The notes beneath the pieces are model-generated. The model was not told where the DNA came from. It did not search any database and saw only the letters and a list, made by a program, of their open reading frames with translations. 64,000 nt of DNA, from NCBI RefSeq assembly GCF_001652265.1, contig NZ_LWBS01000472.1, positions 1 through 64,000 on the forward strand, in the 5' to 3' direction. This DNA is from Rhizobium leguminosarum (GTDB taxonomy: Bacteria > Pseudomonadota > Alphaproteobacteria > Rhizobiales > Rhizobiaceae). Both the position numbers and the translations under genes were made by a program. This document shows positions 1 to 8,136 of this stretch, piece by piece (within the stretch, counting starts at the first letter, position 1; each line of letters begins with the position of its first letter).

Positions 1-143
1 ATCTCTACGCCCAGCGCCACCTGATCGAATGCTGCTTCTCGAGACTCAAGCAGTTCCGCAGGGTCGCTACGCGCTTCGAAAAAACCGCCGAAAACTACCT
101 CGCAGTCGTCACTATCGCAGCAATCGTTCTATGGATCAGATAA
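1..143 (+). CDS. IS5-family transposase, C-terminal fragment
   Basis: The frame that begins at base 3 and stops with TAA at 141-143 gives about 46 residues. They include RHLIECCFSRLKQFRRVATR followed by an alanine-rich helix ending in LWIR. This is the typical last segment of the DDE catalytic domain of IS5/IS427-group transposases, with the E of the DDE triad in the IE-C-F motif. The start and the other catalytic residues lie upstream of the window. It is partial only because the window begins here; whether the full element is intact cannot be judged. Confidence 0.75.
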   Translation, partial: LYAQRHLIECCFSRLKQFRRVATRFEKTAENYLAVVTIAAIVLWIR

Positions 144-157
144 CTGTCCACACTTCC
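1..157 (+). mobile_element. Right end of an IS5-family insertion sequence (partial)
   Basis: The window opens inside an insertion sequence whose transposase reading frame ends at 143. The last bases before the neighbouring gene resumes (about 143-157) look like a terminal inverted repeat, but the other end lies outside the window, so the repeat cannot be paired here. The dinucleotide TA at 158-159 would fit the TA target duplication of IS427-group elements. The exact boundary is inferred, not seen. Confidence 0.6.
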
Positions 158-738
158 TAGTCCTCGAAATCGCTGGCCGGGGCGACTTCGGCCGGGCGTG
201 GCGCCCGCTCCGAGGGATCGCGACCGATTTCAGCCTTCAGAGACAAGAGATCGATGAAATGATCGGCCTGACGGCGCAGGTCGTCGGCAATCATCGGCGG
301 CTGCGTCGCCATGGTTGAGATCACCGAGACCTTGCGGCCTCTGCGCTGCAACGCCTCGACCAGGTTCGTGAAGTCGCCGTCGCCCGAGAAGATGACGAGG
401 TGATCGACCGTTTCGGATTGTTCCATGGCGTCGATCGCAAGCTCGATGTCCATGTTGCCCTTGATTTTTCGGCGACCCATGGAATCCGTGAATTCCTTGG
501 CAGGCTTGGTGACGACTTTGTAGCCGTTATAGTCGAGCCAATCGATCAGCGGCCGGATCGATGAATATTCCTGGTCCTCGATCAGAGCGGTATAATAATA
601 GGCACGCAGCAGATATCCGCGTTTCTGGAATGCTTTCAGGAGCTTGCGGTAATCTATGTCAAAGCCGAGGCTCTTGGATGCAGCGTAGAGGTTGGCGCCG
701 TCAATGAAGAGTGCAATTTTCTCGCGTGGGTCAAACAT
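157..738 (-). CDS. NYN-domain (LabA/PIN-like) protein
   Basis: A 193-residue protein with an N-terminal NYN domain of the LabA/DUF88 type, a PIN-like fold associated with RNA metabolism. The first acidic motif is seen in ALFIDGANLY (about residues 9-18). Further acidic motifs are KGNMDIELAIDAM (about 93-105) and FSGDGDFTNLVEAL (about 117-130). These are the positions expected to bind the catalytic metal. The last 25 residues are a Pro/Ala/Glu-rich tail ending DFED. The stop codon TAG lies exactly where the insertion sequence begins, so the natural C terminus may have been clipped. The core domain is complete. The substrate is unknown. It is transcribed divergently from rpoZ. Confidence 0.85.
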   Translation of the reverse strand: MFDPREKIALFIDGANLYAASKSLGFDIDYRKLLKAFQKRGYLLRAYYYTALIEDQEYSSIRPLIDWLDYNGYKVVTKPAKEFTDSMGRRKIKGNMDIELAIDAMEQSETVDHLVIFSGDGDFTNLVEALQRRGRKVSVISTMATQPPMIADDLRRQADHFIDLLSLKAEIGRDPSERAPRPAEVAPASDFED

Positions 739-1035
739 CGCTTACCAATCCAATGAGAGCAATCGAAATCAGAAGGCACCAAACCTCAATAAAAACAATA
801 GCTTGTGTTTCAATTTCGACCTGATCCTTACTTTATGAATTATTCATATATGAAAGATTTAGGGCACGATTCGACATATTCCAAGCAACCTTCGGTGGAA
901 TTATGACATTCTCCATGGAAATTTAGCTCAGCCACGGATAAAGACGAGGGGAGCCGGAATGAAAAACTTGTATTTGCCCGGTTTTAATTGTATCGGGCGT
1001 GTTAATCCCGAAATGACGACCGTAAAGGACAGGCA
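739..1035. promoter_or_regulatory. Divergent promoter region between the NYN gene and rpoZ
   Basis: About 300 bases of A+T-rich DNA separate the divergent starts. No convincing small gene is seen. The sequence before rpoZ has a Shine-Dalgarno-like AAAGGAC at 1024-1030. Exact -35/-10 boxes cannot be assigned with confidence. Confidence 0.4.
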
Positions 1036-1440
1036 ATGGCCCGTGTCACAGTTGAAGATTGCATCGACAAGGTCGAGAACCGCTTCGAGCTGGTTCTCCT
1101 CGCCAGCCACCGCGCCCGGCTGATTTCCCAGGGTGCCTCGATCACCATCGATCGCGACAACGACAAGAATCCTGTGGTGGCCCTGCGCGAAATCGCCGAC
1201 GAGACGCTTTCGCCCGACGACCTCAAGGAAGATCTGATCCATTCGCTGCAGAAGCATGTCGAAGTCGACGAGCCCGAGCCCGATCCGGCAAGCATGATCG
1301 CCGCCGGCGGTGTCGCCGCAGCCGACAGCGAGGAGCAGGACGACGTGCCGGAGACGATCACTTTCGACCAGATGTCGGAAGAAGAGCTGCTTGCCGGCAT
1401 CGAAGGCCTCGTGCCGCCGGAAAAGAGCGACGACTACTAA
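1036..1440 (+). CDS. rpoZ: DNA-directed RNA polymerase omega subunit
   Basis: This 134-residue protein begins [20 protein letters not shown], the hallmark N terminus of alphaproteobacterial omega. It contains the conserved segment in which A-L-R-E-I-A-D-E follows a charged stretch (about residues 49-56). Omega wraps the C-terminal region of beta-prime and helps polymerase assembly; in other bacteria it also contributes to ppGpp response. The C-terminal half is acidic and low in complexity. The gene lies just before rsh, the same pairing as rpoZ-spoT in gammaproteobacteria, although a strong terminator sits between them here. ATG at 1036 follows an AAAGGAC site. Confidence 0.97.
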   Translation: MARVTVEDCIDKVENRFELVLLASHRARLISQGASITIDRDNDKNPVVALREIADETLSPDDLKEDLIHSLQKHVEVDEPEPDPASMIAAGGVAAADSEEQDDVPETITFDQMSEEELLAGIEGLVPPEKSDDY

Positions 1441-1572
1441 GCGCGCAGGCGGGATCTCCGGTCGCATCGGTTAGCTGCGACCCTGAAAAAGCTTCATGCG
1501 GCGCAAAAGAGCGACGATTACCAATCGTCAATCTTGCACCTTTATTGCTTAGGCATATTATTGCCCATGTGT

Positions 1573-1606
1573 GCGCCAATCGTTGATTGGCGCGCTTTTA
1601 TTTTTA
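1573..1606 (+). terminator. Rho-independent terminator after rpoZ
   Basis: A perfect 9-bp stem (GCGCCAATC at 1573-1581 with GATTGGCGC at 1585-1593, loop GTT) is followed by GCTTTTATTTTTA. It ends only about 17 bases before the rsh start codon. rsh must therefore either be transcribed by read-through or use a promoter upstream of or overlapping this hairpin. Confidence 0.85.
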
Positions 1607-1622
1607 TCGGAGTGGCTTTGGA

Positions 1623-3857
1623 ATGATGCGGCAGTACGAACTCGTGGAGCGGGTTCAGCAATACAAGCCCGATGCCAATGAAGCACTGCTGAACAAAGCC
1701 TATGTCTATGCCATGCAGAAGCATGGCCAGCAAAAGCGCGCGAGCGGCGATCCCTATATTTCCCATCCGCTCGAGGTCGCCGCCATCCTCACCGACATGC
1801 ATCTCGATGAATCGACGATCGCGGTCGCCCTTCTGCACGATACGATCGAGGATACGACGGCGACGCGCGCCGAGATCGACGAACTCTTCGGCGAGGATAT
1901 CGGCCGGCTGGTCGAGGGTCTGACCAAGATCAAGAAGCTCGATCTCGTCACCAAAAAGGCCAAGCAGGCGGAAAACCTGCGCAAGCTGTTGCTCGCCATA
2001 TCAGACGATGTGCGGGTGCTGCTCGTCAAGCTTGCCGATCGCCTGCACAATATGCGCACCCTCGATCACATGTCGGCCGACAAGCGTGCCCGCATCTCCG
2101 AGGAGACGATGGAAATCTATGCGCCGCTCGCCGGCCGCATGGGCATGCAGGACATGCGCGAGGAGCTCGAGGAACTCTCCTTCCGGCATATGAACCCGGA
2201 AGCCTACGAGACCGTCACCAAAAGGCTGGAAGAGCTTTCGAAGCGCAACGAGGGCATTGTCAAGAAGATCGAGGCCGAACTGCGCGACCTTTTGGTCGCA
2301 AGCGGCCTGACGAGCGCCTACGTCAAGGGCCGGCAGAAGAAGCCCTATTCGGTCTTCCGCAAGATGCAGTCGAAGTCGCTTTCCTTCGAGCAGCTTTCCG
2401 ATGTCTACGGCTTCCGCCTGATCGTCGAGGATATCCCTTCCTGTTACCGGGCGCTCGGCATCGTTCATACGCGCTGGCGCGTCGTGCCCGGTCGCTTCAA
2501 GGATTATATCTCGACGCCGAAACAGAACGATTACCGGTCGCTGCACACCACCATCGTCGGTCCCTCCAGCCAGCGCATCGAACTGCAGATCCGCACCAAG
2601 CGCATGCACGAAATCGCCGAATTCGGCATCGCCGCCCACACGCTCTACAAGGACGGCGCCACCAATGCCGATGGCGACATCCTGTCCCGCGAATCCAATG
2701 CCTATTCCTGGCTGCGCCATACGATCGAGGCGCTGGCCGAGGGCGACAGTCCGGAAGAATTCCTCGAACACACCAAGCTCGAACTCTTCCAGGACCAGGT
2801 CTTCTGTTTCACGCCGAAGGGCAAGTTGATTGCCCTGCCGCGCGGCGCCACGCCGATCGACTTCGCCTATGCGGTGCACACGAATATCGGCGATACCACG
2901 GTGGGCGCCAAGATCAACGGCCGCATCATGCCGCTGGTGACGCGGCTTGCAAATGGCGACGAGGTCGAGATCATCCGCTCCGGCGTGCAGGTTCCGCCCG
3001 CCGCCTGGGAGGAGATCGTCGTGACCGGCAAGGCGCGCGCCGCCATCCGCCGCGCCACCCGCATGGCGATCCGCAAGCAATATGCCGGCCTCGGCCACCG
3101 CATTCTCGAGCGCACCTTCAATAGGGCCGGCAAGATCTTCTCGCGCGAGGCGATGAAGCCGGCGCTGCACCGTCTCGGCCAGAAGGATGTCGAGGATGCG
3201 ATCGCCGCCGTCGGCCGCGGCGAGATGTCCTCGCTCGACGTGTTGCGCGCCGTCTATCCCGATCATCAGGATGAGCGCGTGACCGTGAAGCCGTCGGGCG
3301 ATGACGGCTGGTTCAACGTCCGCAGTGCGGCCGGTATGATATTCAAGATCCCCGGTAAGACGAAGGCCGGGCATGACGGCGGCCATTCGGAAATCGACGC
3401 CGACGCTGATATCGGGCCGATCCGCGGCCTTTCCGGCAATGTCGACGTCAAATTCGCACCGACCGGCGCCGTGCCTGGCGATCGCATCGTCGGCATCATG
3501 GACCAGGGCAAGGGCATCACCATCTATCCGATCCAGTCGCCGAGCCTGCAGCGCTTCGACGATCAGCCCGACCGCTGGATCGACGTTCGCTGGGATCTCG
3601 ACGAAGCCAACAAGTCGCGTTTCATGGCGCGCATCATGGTGAATGGGTTGAATGAACCCGGCACGCTTGCCAAGGTCGCCCAGACGGTTGCAGGCCTCGA
3701 CGTCAATATCCGCTTGCTGAACACAGTGCGGGTGGCAGCCGATTTCACCGAAATGATGCTCGAGGTCGAGGTCTGGGACCTGCGTCAGCTCAACCAATTG
3801 CTCGCCCAGATGAAGGAACTGGATTGCATCGCAACGGTCCGGCGTCTCTACGAGTAA
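1623..3857 (+). CDS. rsh: Bifunctional (p)ppGpp synthetase/hydrolase (RelA/SpoT homologue)
   Basis: This makes and degrades the stringent-response alarmones (p)ppGpp. From ATG at 1623 the product has 744 residues. An HD hydrolase domain comes first (HPLEVAAIL, then LLHDTIEDT near residue 75), followed by the synthetase domain with GRFKDYISTPKQNDYRSLHT (about residues 303-322). The RFKD charge pattern is that of bifunctional enzymes rather than monofunctional RelA (ExDD). A TGS domain (VFCFTPKGKLIALPRGATP) and a C-terminal ACT domain complete it. The frame extends to a TTG at 1587, but that codon lies inside the rpoZ terminator hairpin, and GGAGTGG at 1610-1616 suits the ATG pair at 1623/1626. 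The gene is also called relA or spoT in rhizobia. Confidence 0.95.
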   Translation: MMRQYELVERVQQYKPDANEALLNKAYVYAMQKHGQQKRASGDPYISHPLEVAAILTDMHLDESTIAVALLHDTIEDTTATRAEIDELFGEDIGRLVEGLTKIKKLDLVTKKAKQAENLRKLLLAISDDVRVLLVKLADRLHNMRTLDHMSADKRARISEETMEIYAPLAGRMGMQDMREELEELSFRHMNPEAYETVTKRLEELSKRNEGIVKKIEAELRDLLVASGLTSAYVKGRQKKPYSVFRKMQSKSLSFEQLSDVYGFRLIVEDIPSCYRALGIVHTRWRVVPGRFKDYISTPKQNDYRSLHTTIVGPSSQRIELQIRTKRMHEIAEFGIAAHTLYKDGATNADGDILSRESNAYSWLRHTIEALAEGDSPEEFLEHTKLELFQDQVFCFTPKGKLIALPRGATPIDFAYAVHTNIGDTTVGAKINGRIMPLVTRLANGDEVEIIRSGVQVPPAAWEEIVVTGKARAAIRRATRMAIRKQYAGLGHRILERTFNRAGKIFSREAMKPALHRLGQKDVEDAIAAVGRGEMSSLDVLRAVYPDHQDERVTVKPSGDDGWFNVRSAAGMIFKIPGKTKAGHDGGHSEIDADADIGPIRGLSGNVDVKFAPTGAVPGDRIVGIMDQGKGITIYPIQSPSLQRFDDQPDRWIDVRWDLDEANKSRFMARIMVNGLNEPGTLAKVAQTVAGLDVNIRLLNTVRVAADFTEMMLEVEVWDLRQLNQLLAQMKELDCIATVRRLYE

Positions 3858-4041
3858 GCTTTTGTTAAGCCCTTTCGGGGGGTTGGCCGCAAAATTGCAC
3901 ATTTTATAATCGGGATAACATCTTAAAAAGGCAAGCGATGCGCTGAGCGCATGGCTGTCTCCATGTTGCGGCGGTGGTAATTAACCTCTTCCGGGCCTAT
4001 CTTCTGGCTATCGAAACGAAAACAGAAGATGAGACAAGATA

Positions 4042-4191
4042 ATGTTTGACCCTATCAAGAAATTCGCACGTGCCTTCCGCGCTCCGACCACGCAGGAACG
4101 TGAAATGGCTTATTTGAACGGCTCGCTCGATCGTATTGATCTCGAGTTTCGTCAGCGCCAGGTCGACCGCGGTCTGTTCCGCAATCGCTGA
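4042..4191 (+). CDS. DUF3563 micro-protein (49 aa)
   Basis: A short complete frame, ATG at 4042 to TGA at 4189-4191. It encodes a basic 49-residue protein beginning MFDPIKKFARAFRAPTTQER and ending GLFRNR. The pattern R-A-P-T-T-Q-E-R-E-x-x-Y-L-N-x-S-x-D is typical of the DUF3563 family of about 50-residue alphaproteobacterial proteins of unknown function. It is bounded by the end of rsh and by its own terminator, so it is probably a single-gene transcript. A 100-residue cut-off would miss it. Confidence 0.85.
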   Translation: MFDPIKKFARAFRAPTTQEREMAYLNGSLDRIDLEFRQRQVDRGLFRNR

Positions 4192-4223
4192 TACCGAACT
4201 CTATACTTGAGACGAGTGAGGGA

Positions 4224-4237
4224 CGTTATGCATAACG
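4224..4237. repeat. Perfect 14-bp palindrome after the DUF3563 gene
   Basis: CGTTATGCATAACG is perfectly self-complementary. It sits between the stop codon of the 49-aa gene and the terminator stem. It could be an operator or part of the transcript end; no function can be assigned. Confidence 0.5.
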
Positions 4238-4239
4238 GA

Positions 4240-4295
4240 CGCCCCTCGGCATGAAGAAGCTCCTCTTCGCAGAGAGAAATGAGGGGCGGTTTTTC
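4240..4295 (+). terminator. Terminator of the DUF3563 gene
   Basis: CGCCCCTC (4240-4247) pairs with GAGGGGCG (4281-4288) and is followed by GTTTTTC. The loop is long (about 33 bases) but itself contains a pairable GAAG/CTTC segment. Confidence 0.7.
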
Positions 4296-4352
4296 GAGCG
4301 GTATCATTTGCCGCTCTTGTCATGGCCGTGTGCGCTGCACTAAATACCGGCC

Positions 4353-4943
4353 ATGTTGTTTCGCCGTCGCAAGCCTGCGGGATTCAAGGAAAAGATGCGG
4401 GAGCTTTTATGGCCTCGCAAGGGTTTCCTTCGCCCGATCCGTTACCTGACAATGCGCGTCCTGCGCCTGAGCGCTTCGCCGCATGCGGTTGCCGCCGGCG
4501 TCGCTGCGGGTGTCTTCGTCTCGTGGACGCCTTTCATCGGCGTGCATTTTGTCATGGCTTTCGTCATCACCTATTTCCTCTCCGGCAGCATGGTGGCCGC
4601 CGCCCTCGGTTGCGCCGCTTTCGGCAATCCGCTGACCTATCCCTTCATCTGGGGCATCACCTGGGAAATCGGGCATTTGCTGTTGAGCCGCGAGGATCAT
4701 CTGGCCGGTCAGACGGTGGATCTCGCTGCCCTTTTTCACAAGCTGAACTTCGCTGAGTTGTGGAAGCCAGTGCTGGAGCCGATGCTGGTCGGCGCCATCC
4801 CGCCGGCGATGATCACCTCCGTTGCGCTCTATGCGCTGACGTTCTACACCGTGAAGGGTTTTCAGACGCGCCGCCACATACGGCTGATGGAGCGGGCGCG
4901 CCTGCGTCTTGCCAGTCCGGCCGGCGACATGCCGAGCGTATGA
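4353..4943 (+). CDS. DUF2062 membrane protein
   Basis: A 196-residue inner-membrane protein. After a basic N terminus (about 30 residues), hydrophobic segments lie near residues 47-95 and 150-172. They contain the DUF2062 signature: [20 protein letters not shown] (about 42-61) and a G-N-P-L-T-Y-P segment (about 91-97). The biochemical role of the family is unknown. It precedes acpS by 37 bases in the same direction and may be cotranscribed with it. The ATG at 4353 has no strong ribosome-binding site, so the start is moderately certain. Confidence 0.85.
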   Translation: MLFRRRKPAGFKEKMRELLWPRKGFLRPIRYLTMRVLRLSASPHAVAAGVAAGVFVSWTPFIGVHFVMAFVITYFLSGSMVAAALGCAAFGNPLTYPFIWGITWEIGHLLLSREDHLAGQTVDLAALFHKLNFAELWKPVLEPMLVGAIPPAMITSVALYALTFYTVKGFQTRRHIRLMERARLRLASPAGDMPSV

Positions 4944-4980
4944 ACCTGATCAAGAATTCTTAAGCGACGGAAGGTTCCGC

Positions 4981-5385
4981 ATGATCATCGGCATTGGCAG
5001 CGATCTGATTGACATTCGCCGTGTCGAGAAATCCATCGAGCGCTTCGGCGAGCGCTTCACCCATCGCTGCTTCACCGAGATCGAGCGCGCGCGTTCTGAC
5101 CGCCGGGCAAATCGTGCCGCATCCTATGCCAAGCGTTTCGCCGCCAAGGAGGCCTGTTCCAAGGCGCTGGGTACCGGCATAGCGCAGGGCGTCTTCTGGA
5201 AGGACATGGGCGTCGTCAACCTGCCGAGCGGCAAGCCGACCATGCTTTTATCAGGCGCCGCCGCCCTGATCCTCGAATCGCTACTGCCCGCCGGCCACAG
5301 GCCCGCCATTCATTTGACAATAACGGATGATTATCCCTTGGCGCAGGCCTTCGTCATTATCGAGGCGTTGCCCGATAGCCTCTGA
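4981..5385 (+). CDS. acpS: Holo-[acyl-carrier-protein] synthase
   Basis: This transfers 4'-phosphopantetheine from CoA to the serine of apo-ACP, activating the acpP product encoded at 53.4 kb. The 134-residue product begins [20 protein letters not shown], with the metal-binding Asp in GxDLIDI. It also has the second metal ligand in [18 protein letters not shown] (about residues 42-59), both typical of AcpS. The frame stays open upstream to 4909, but ATG 4981 has a GGAAGG site at the right distance and matches the family N terminus. The stop codon lies in the first copy of a short tandem repeat. Confidence 0.96.
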   Translation: MIIGIGSDLIDIRRVEKSIERFGERFTHRCFTEIERARSDRRANRAASYAKRFAAKEACSKALGTGIAQGVFWKDMGVVNLPSGKPTMLLSGAAALILESLLPAGHRPAIHLTITDDYPLAQAFVIIEALPDSL

Positions 5386-5438
5386 TCGCGACCTAGGGAG
5401 CTGTTGATCGCGACCTCGGGCGCTGTTGATCGCGACCT
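5384..5438. repeat. Three tandem copies of a 22-bp unit after acpS
   Basis: GATCGCGACCT occurs at 5384, 5406 and 5428, exactly 22 bases apart. The second and third copies also share the preceding CTGTT. The first copy overlaps the acpS stop codon. No terminator-like pairing is evident, and its role is unknown. Confidence 0.75.
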
Positions 5439-5485
5439 CTCGTCGCTTTTGGTGTTGTCGCCATTGCCGCAACCGACCGAAGCCG

Positions 5486-5601
5486 CTAGAACAGGATGAT
5501 TTCAGGCCGACCGGCCTAAAATCTGAATCCTGTTCTAGATTAAAGAATTAGAGCATGATGTCGTCCGAAAACCGCTCACACTTTTCGGCATCATGCTCTA
5601 G
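5486..5601. repeat. RIME-like double palindrome upstream of lepB
   Basis: Two hairpins lie side by side. CTAGAACAGGAT (5486-5497) pairs with ATCCTGTTCTAG (5527-5538). TAGAGCATGATG (5549-5560) pairs with CATCATGCTCTA (5589-5600). The second has an inner CCGAAAA/TTTTCGG pairing. Both modules are bounded by CTAG. This is the layout of rhizobial intergenic mosaic elements, though a different sequence class from the copies near 30.4 and 58.1 kb. Confidence 0.8.
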
Positions 5602-5655
5602 AGAGAACGACAGAAAGAATTGCGCCTCCGCGGCGTCTTGAAGGAATAAGACTGC

Positions 5656-6399
5656 GTGTCCGAAAAAGTCGAAGCCAAGCCGAACGCCCTCTGGGAAAAT
5701 ATCAAAGTCATCATCCAGGCGCTGATTTTGGCGATGGTGATCCGTACGGTGCTGTTCCAGCCCTTTACCATTCCGTCCGGTTCGATGATGCCGACGCTGC
5801 TGGTCGGCGACTACATCTTCGTCAACAAGTTCGCTTACGGCTATTCGAAATATTCGCTGCCCTTCTCGCCTGACGTCTTCAGCGGCCGCCTGTTCGGCGC
5901 CGATCCGAAGCGTGGCGACATCGTCGTCTTCCGCTTCCCGCCAAACCCCGAGGTCGATTACATCAAGCGCTGCATCGGCCTGCCGGGTGACCATATCCAG
6001 GTTACCGACGGCGTGCTCTACGTTAACGGCAAGCCGGTTCCGAAGGTGGCGGACGGCAGCTTCACCTCGGATTACAAGCTTGATCCGGGTGCCGATGTGC
6101 CGGTGTTCCGCGAAACGCTCGACAACGGCAAGACCTATGACACGCTTGATCAGTCTCCGGTATCGCGCGGCGACAACACCCGCGAGTTCATCGTGCCGGA
6201 AGGCCACTATTTCATGATGGGCGATAACCGCGACAACTCGCTCGACAGCCGCTTTGACGTCGGCTTCGTGCCTGCGGAAAATCTTGTCGGCCGCGCCAGC
6301 GTCATCTTCTTCTCGCTCGGCAACGATACCTCCTTCCGCGAAATCTGGAAGTGGCCGACGAACATGCGTTGGGACCGCCTCTTCAAGGTTGTTGAATGA
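5656..6399 (+). CDS. lepB: Signal peptidase I
   Basis: This cleaves signal peptides from exported proteins at the outer face of the inner membrane. The product is 247 residues with a GTG start preceded by AAGGA at 5641-5645. One N-terminal membrane segment (about 15-35) is followed by the catalytic serine in PSGSMMPTLLVGD (about 40-52). The catalytic lysine lies in KRGDIVVF (about 89-96). MGDNRDNSLDSR (about 191-202) is the conserved box E. Its stop overlaps the rnc start by four bases (ATGA), so the two are translationally coupled, as in many proteobacterial lepB-rnc-era operons. Confidence 0.97.
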   Translation: MSEKVEAKPNALWENIKVIIQALILAMVIRTVLFQPFTIPSGSMMPTLLVGDYIFVNKFAYGYSKYSLPFSPDVFSGRLFGADPKRGDIVVFRFPPNPEVDYIKRCIGLPGDHIQVTDGVLYVNGKPVPKVADGSFTSDYKLDPGADVPVFRETLDNGKTYDTLDQSPVSRGDNTREFIVPEGHYFMMGDNRDNSLDSRFDVGFVPAENLVGRASVIFFSLGNDTSFREIWKWPTNMRWDRLFKVVE

Positions 6400-7115
6400 G
6401 TAAGGCGCAGACGCTTTCTGCGGCGGACCGCGCAAAGCTTGAAGGCCTGATCGGTCATGACTTCGCTGAAAAGGAACGCCTGGATCGCGCGCTGACCCAT
6501 GCCAGCGCCCGCACGGAAAAGGGCAGCAATTACGAACGGCTGGAATTCCTCGGCGACAGGGTCCTCGGGCTCTGCATCGCCGAGCTGCTGTTCCGCACTT
6601 TCGGCACGGCGGGAGAAGGCGAACTCTCGGTTCGCCTCAACCAGCTCGTCAGTGCTGAAACCTGTGCCGCGGTCGCCGACGAGCTCAATCTTCACCTCTA
6701 TATCCGCACCGGCGCCGATGTGAAGAAATTGACCGGCAAGCGCATGATGAACGTGCGCGCCGACGTCGTCGAAAGCCTGATCGCCGCGATCTATCTCGAC
6801 GGCGGCCTCGAAGTTGCCCGCCGGTTCATTCTGCGTTTCTGGCAGGGCAGGGCGGCGCGGGCCGATGGCGCCAAGCGCGACGCCAAGACCGAGCTGCAGG
6901 AATGGTCGCACGCGAAATTCGGCGTCACGCCAATCTACCGGGTTGATGAACGCAGCGGACCGGATCATGATCCGCGTTTCAAGGTGACGGTGGAAGTTGC
7001 TGGCGTCAAGCCCGAAACCGGCGTAGAGCGGTCGAAGCGTGCCGCCGAACAGGTCGCGGCAACGAAGATGCTTGAGCGCGAAGGCATTTGGCAGCAATCG
7101 CCTGCCGGAAACTGA
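6396..7115 (+). CDS. rnc: Ribonuclease III
   Basis: A double-strand RNA endonuclease for rRNA precursor and mRNA processing. The product has 239 residues. The catalytic signature NYERLEFLGDRVLG is near residues 45-58, and a second acidic cluster is in DVVESLIAAIYLDGG (about 126-140). A double-stranded RNA-binding domain fills the C terminus from about residue 165 (AKTELQEW through the basic segment near 210). It overlaps lepB by four bases and lies eight bases ahead of era. Confidence 0.97.
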   Translation: MSKAQTLSAADRAKLEGLIGHDFAEKERLDRALTHASARTEKGSNYERLEFLGDRVLGLCIAELLFRTFGTAGEGELSVRLNQLVSAETCAAVADELNLHLYIRTGADVKKLTGKRMMNVRADVVESLIAAIYLDGGLEVARRFILRFWQGRAARADGAKRDAKTELQEWSHAKFGVTPIYRVDERSGPDHDPRFKVTVEVAGVKPETGVERSKRAAEQVAATKMLEREGIWQQSPAGN

Positions 7116-7122
7116 CGGGACA

Positions 7123-8064
7123 ATGACACAAGAAGAAGAGATCGCGGCCGAAGCTGCCGCAGAAACCAATGGTCCGACGCATTCGGGCTTTGTCGCGCTG
7201 ATCGGGCCGACCAATGCCGGCAAGTCGACGCTGGTGAACCGCCTCGTCGGCGCCAAGGTCTCGATCGTCAGCCATAAAGTGCAGACGACGCGGGCCATCG
7301 TCCGCGGCATCGCGATCCACGACAATGCACAGATCGTCTTCATGGATACGCCTGGTATCTTCAAGCCGCGCCGCCGGCTTGACCGCGCCATGGTGACCTC
7401 GGCCTGGGGCGGTGCGAGGGATGCCGATCTGATCGTGCTGCTGATCGACAGCGAGCGCGGCCTGCGCGGCGATGCCGAAGCCATCCTCGAAGGCCTCAAG
7501 GAAGTCCGGCAGCCGAAGATCTTGCTGCTCAACAAGATCGACCGCGTCAACCGTGAGGATCTGCTGGCACTGGCCGCTGCCGCCAACGAGAAGATCGCTT
7601 TCGAGCGCACCTTCATGATCTCCGCCGAAAACGGCTCCGGCTGCGACGACCTCATGGACTATCTGGCGAAAACGCTCCCGGAAGGGCCGTGGTACTATCC
7701 GGAAGACCAGATCTCCGATCTGCCGATGCGCCAGCTCGCCGCCGAGATCACCCGCGAGAAGCTGTTTCTGCGCCTGCATCAGGAACTTCCCTACGCCTCG
7801 CATGTCGAAACGGAGAAGTGGGAAGAGCGCAAGGACGGCTCGGTGCGGATCGAGCAGGTGATCTATCTTGAGCGCGACAGCCAGAAGAAGATCGCGCTCG
7901 GCAAGGGTGGTGAAACCATCAAGGCGATCTCGACTGCGTCGCGCAAGGAGTTGTCGCAGATCCTTGAACAGCCGGTCCATCTCTTCCTGTTCGTCAAGGT
8001 TCGCGAGAATTGGGGTGATGATCCCGAGCGGTTCCGCGAAATGGGTCTCGATTTTCCGAAATAA
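7123..8064 (+). CDS. era: GTPase Era, 16S rRNA binding
   Basis: This GTPase assists 30S subunit maturation and binds the 3' end of 16S rRNA. The 313-residue protein has G1 GPTNAGKST (about 27-35), G3 DTPG (about 75-78) and G4 NKID (about 137-140). A C-terminal KH domain includes KIALGKGGETIKAIS. The frame is open upstream to 7039 within rnc, but the ATG at 7123 gives the expected family length. It completes the lepB-rnc-era group. Confidence 0.96.
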   Translation: MTQEEEIAAEAAAETNGPTHSGFVALIGPTNAGKSTLVNRLVGAKVSIVSHKVQTTRAIVRGIAIHDNAQIVFMDTPGIFKPRRRLDRAMVTSAWGGARDADLIVLLIDSERGLRGDAEAILEGLKEVRQPKILLLNKIDRVNREDLLALAAAANEKIAFERTFMISAENGSGCDDLMDYLAKTLPEGPWYYPEDQISDLPMRQLAAEITREKLFLRLHQELPYASHVETEKWEERKDGSVRIEQVIYLERDSQKKIALGKGGETIKAISTASRKELSQILEQPVHLFLFVKVRENWGDDPERFREMGLDFPK

Positions 8065-8136
8065 GCATGGCAAGGATGTCATCGGGTAGACGCTGGCCCC
8101 TGTTGGCGCGCCGGTTTTGCGACGGCAAGGGCAAGT

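Noticed and set aside
2001..3902. Long minus-strand open frame (633 aa) across rsh
   Set aside because: It is antisense to the rsh gene, whose protein shows clear HD, synthetase, TGS and ACT domains. The minus frame has no family features, and high G+C creates such shadows.
5384..5438. Tandem repeat as a CRISPR array
   Set aside because: Units are only 22 bases apart with 11-base identity, no spacers of CRISPR length and no cas genes in the window.
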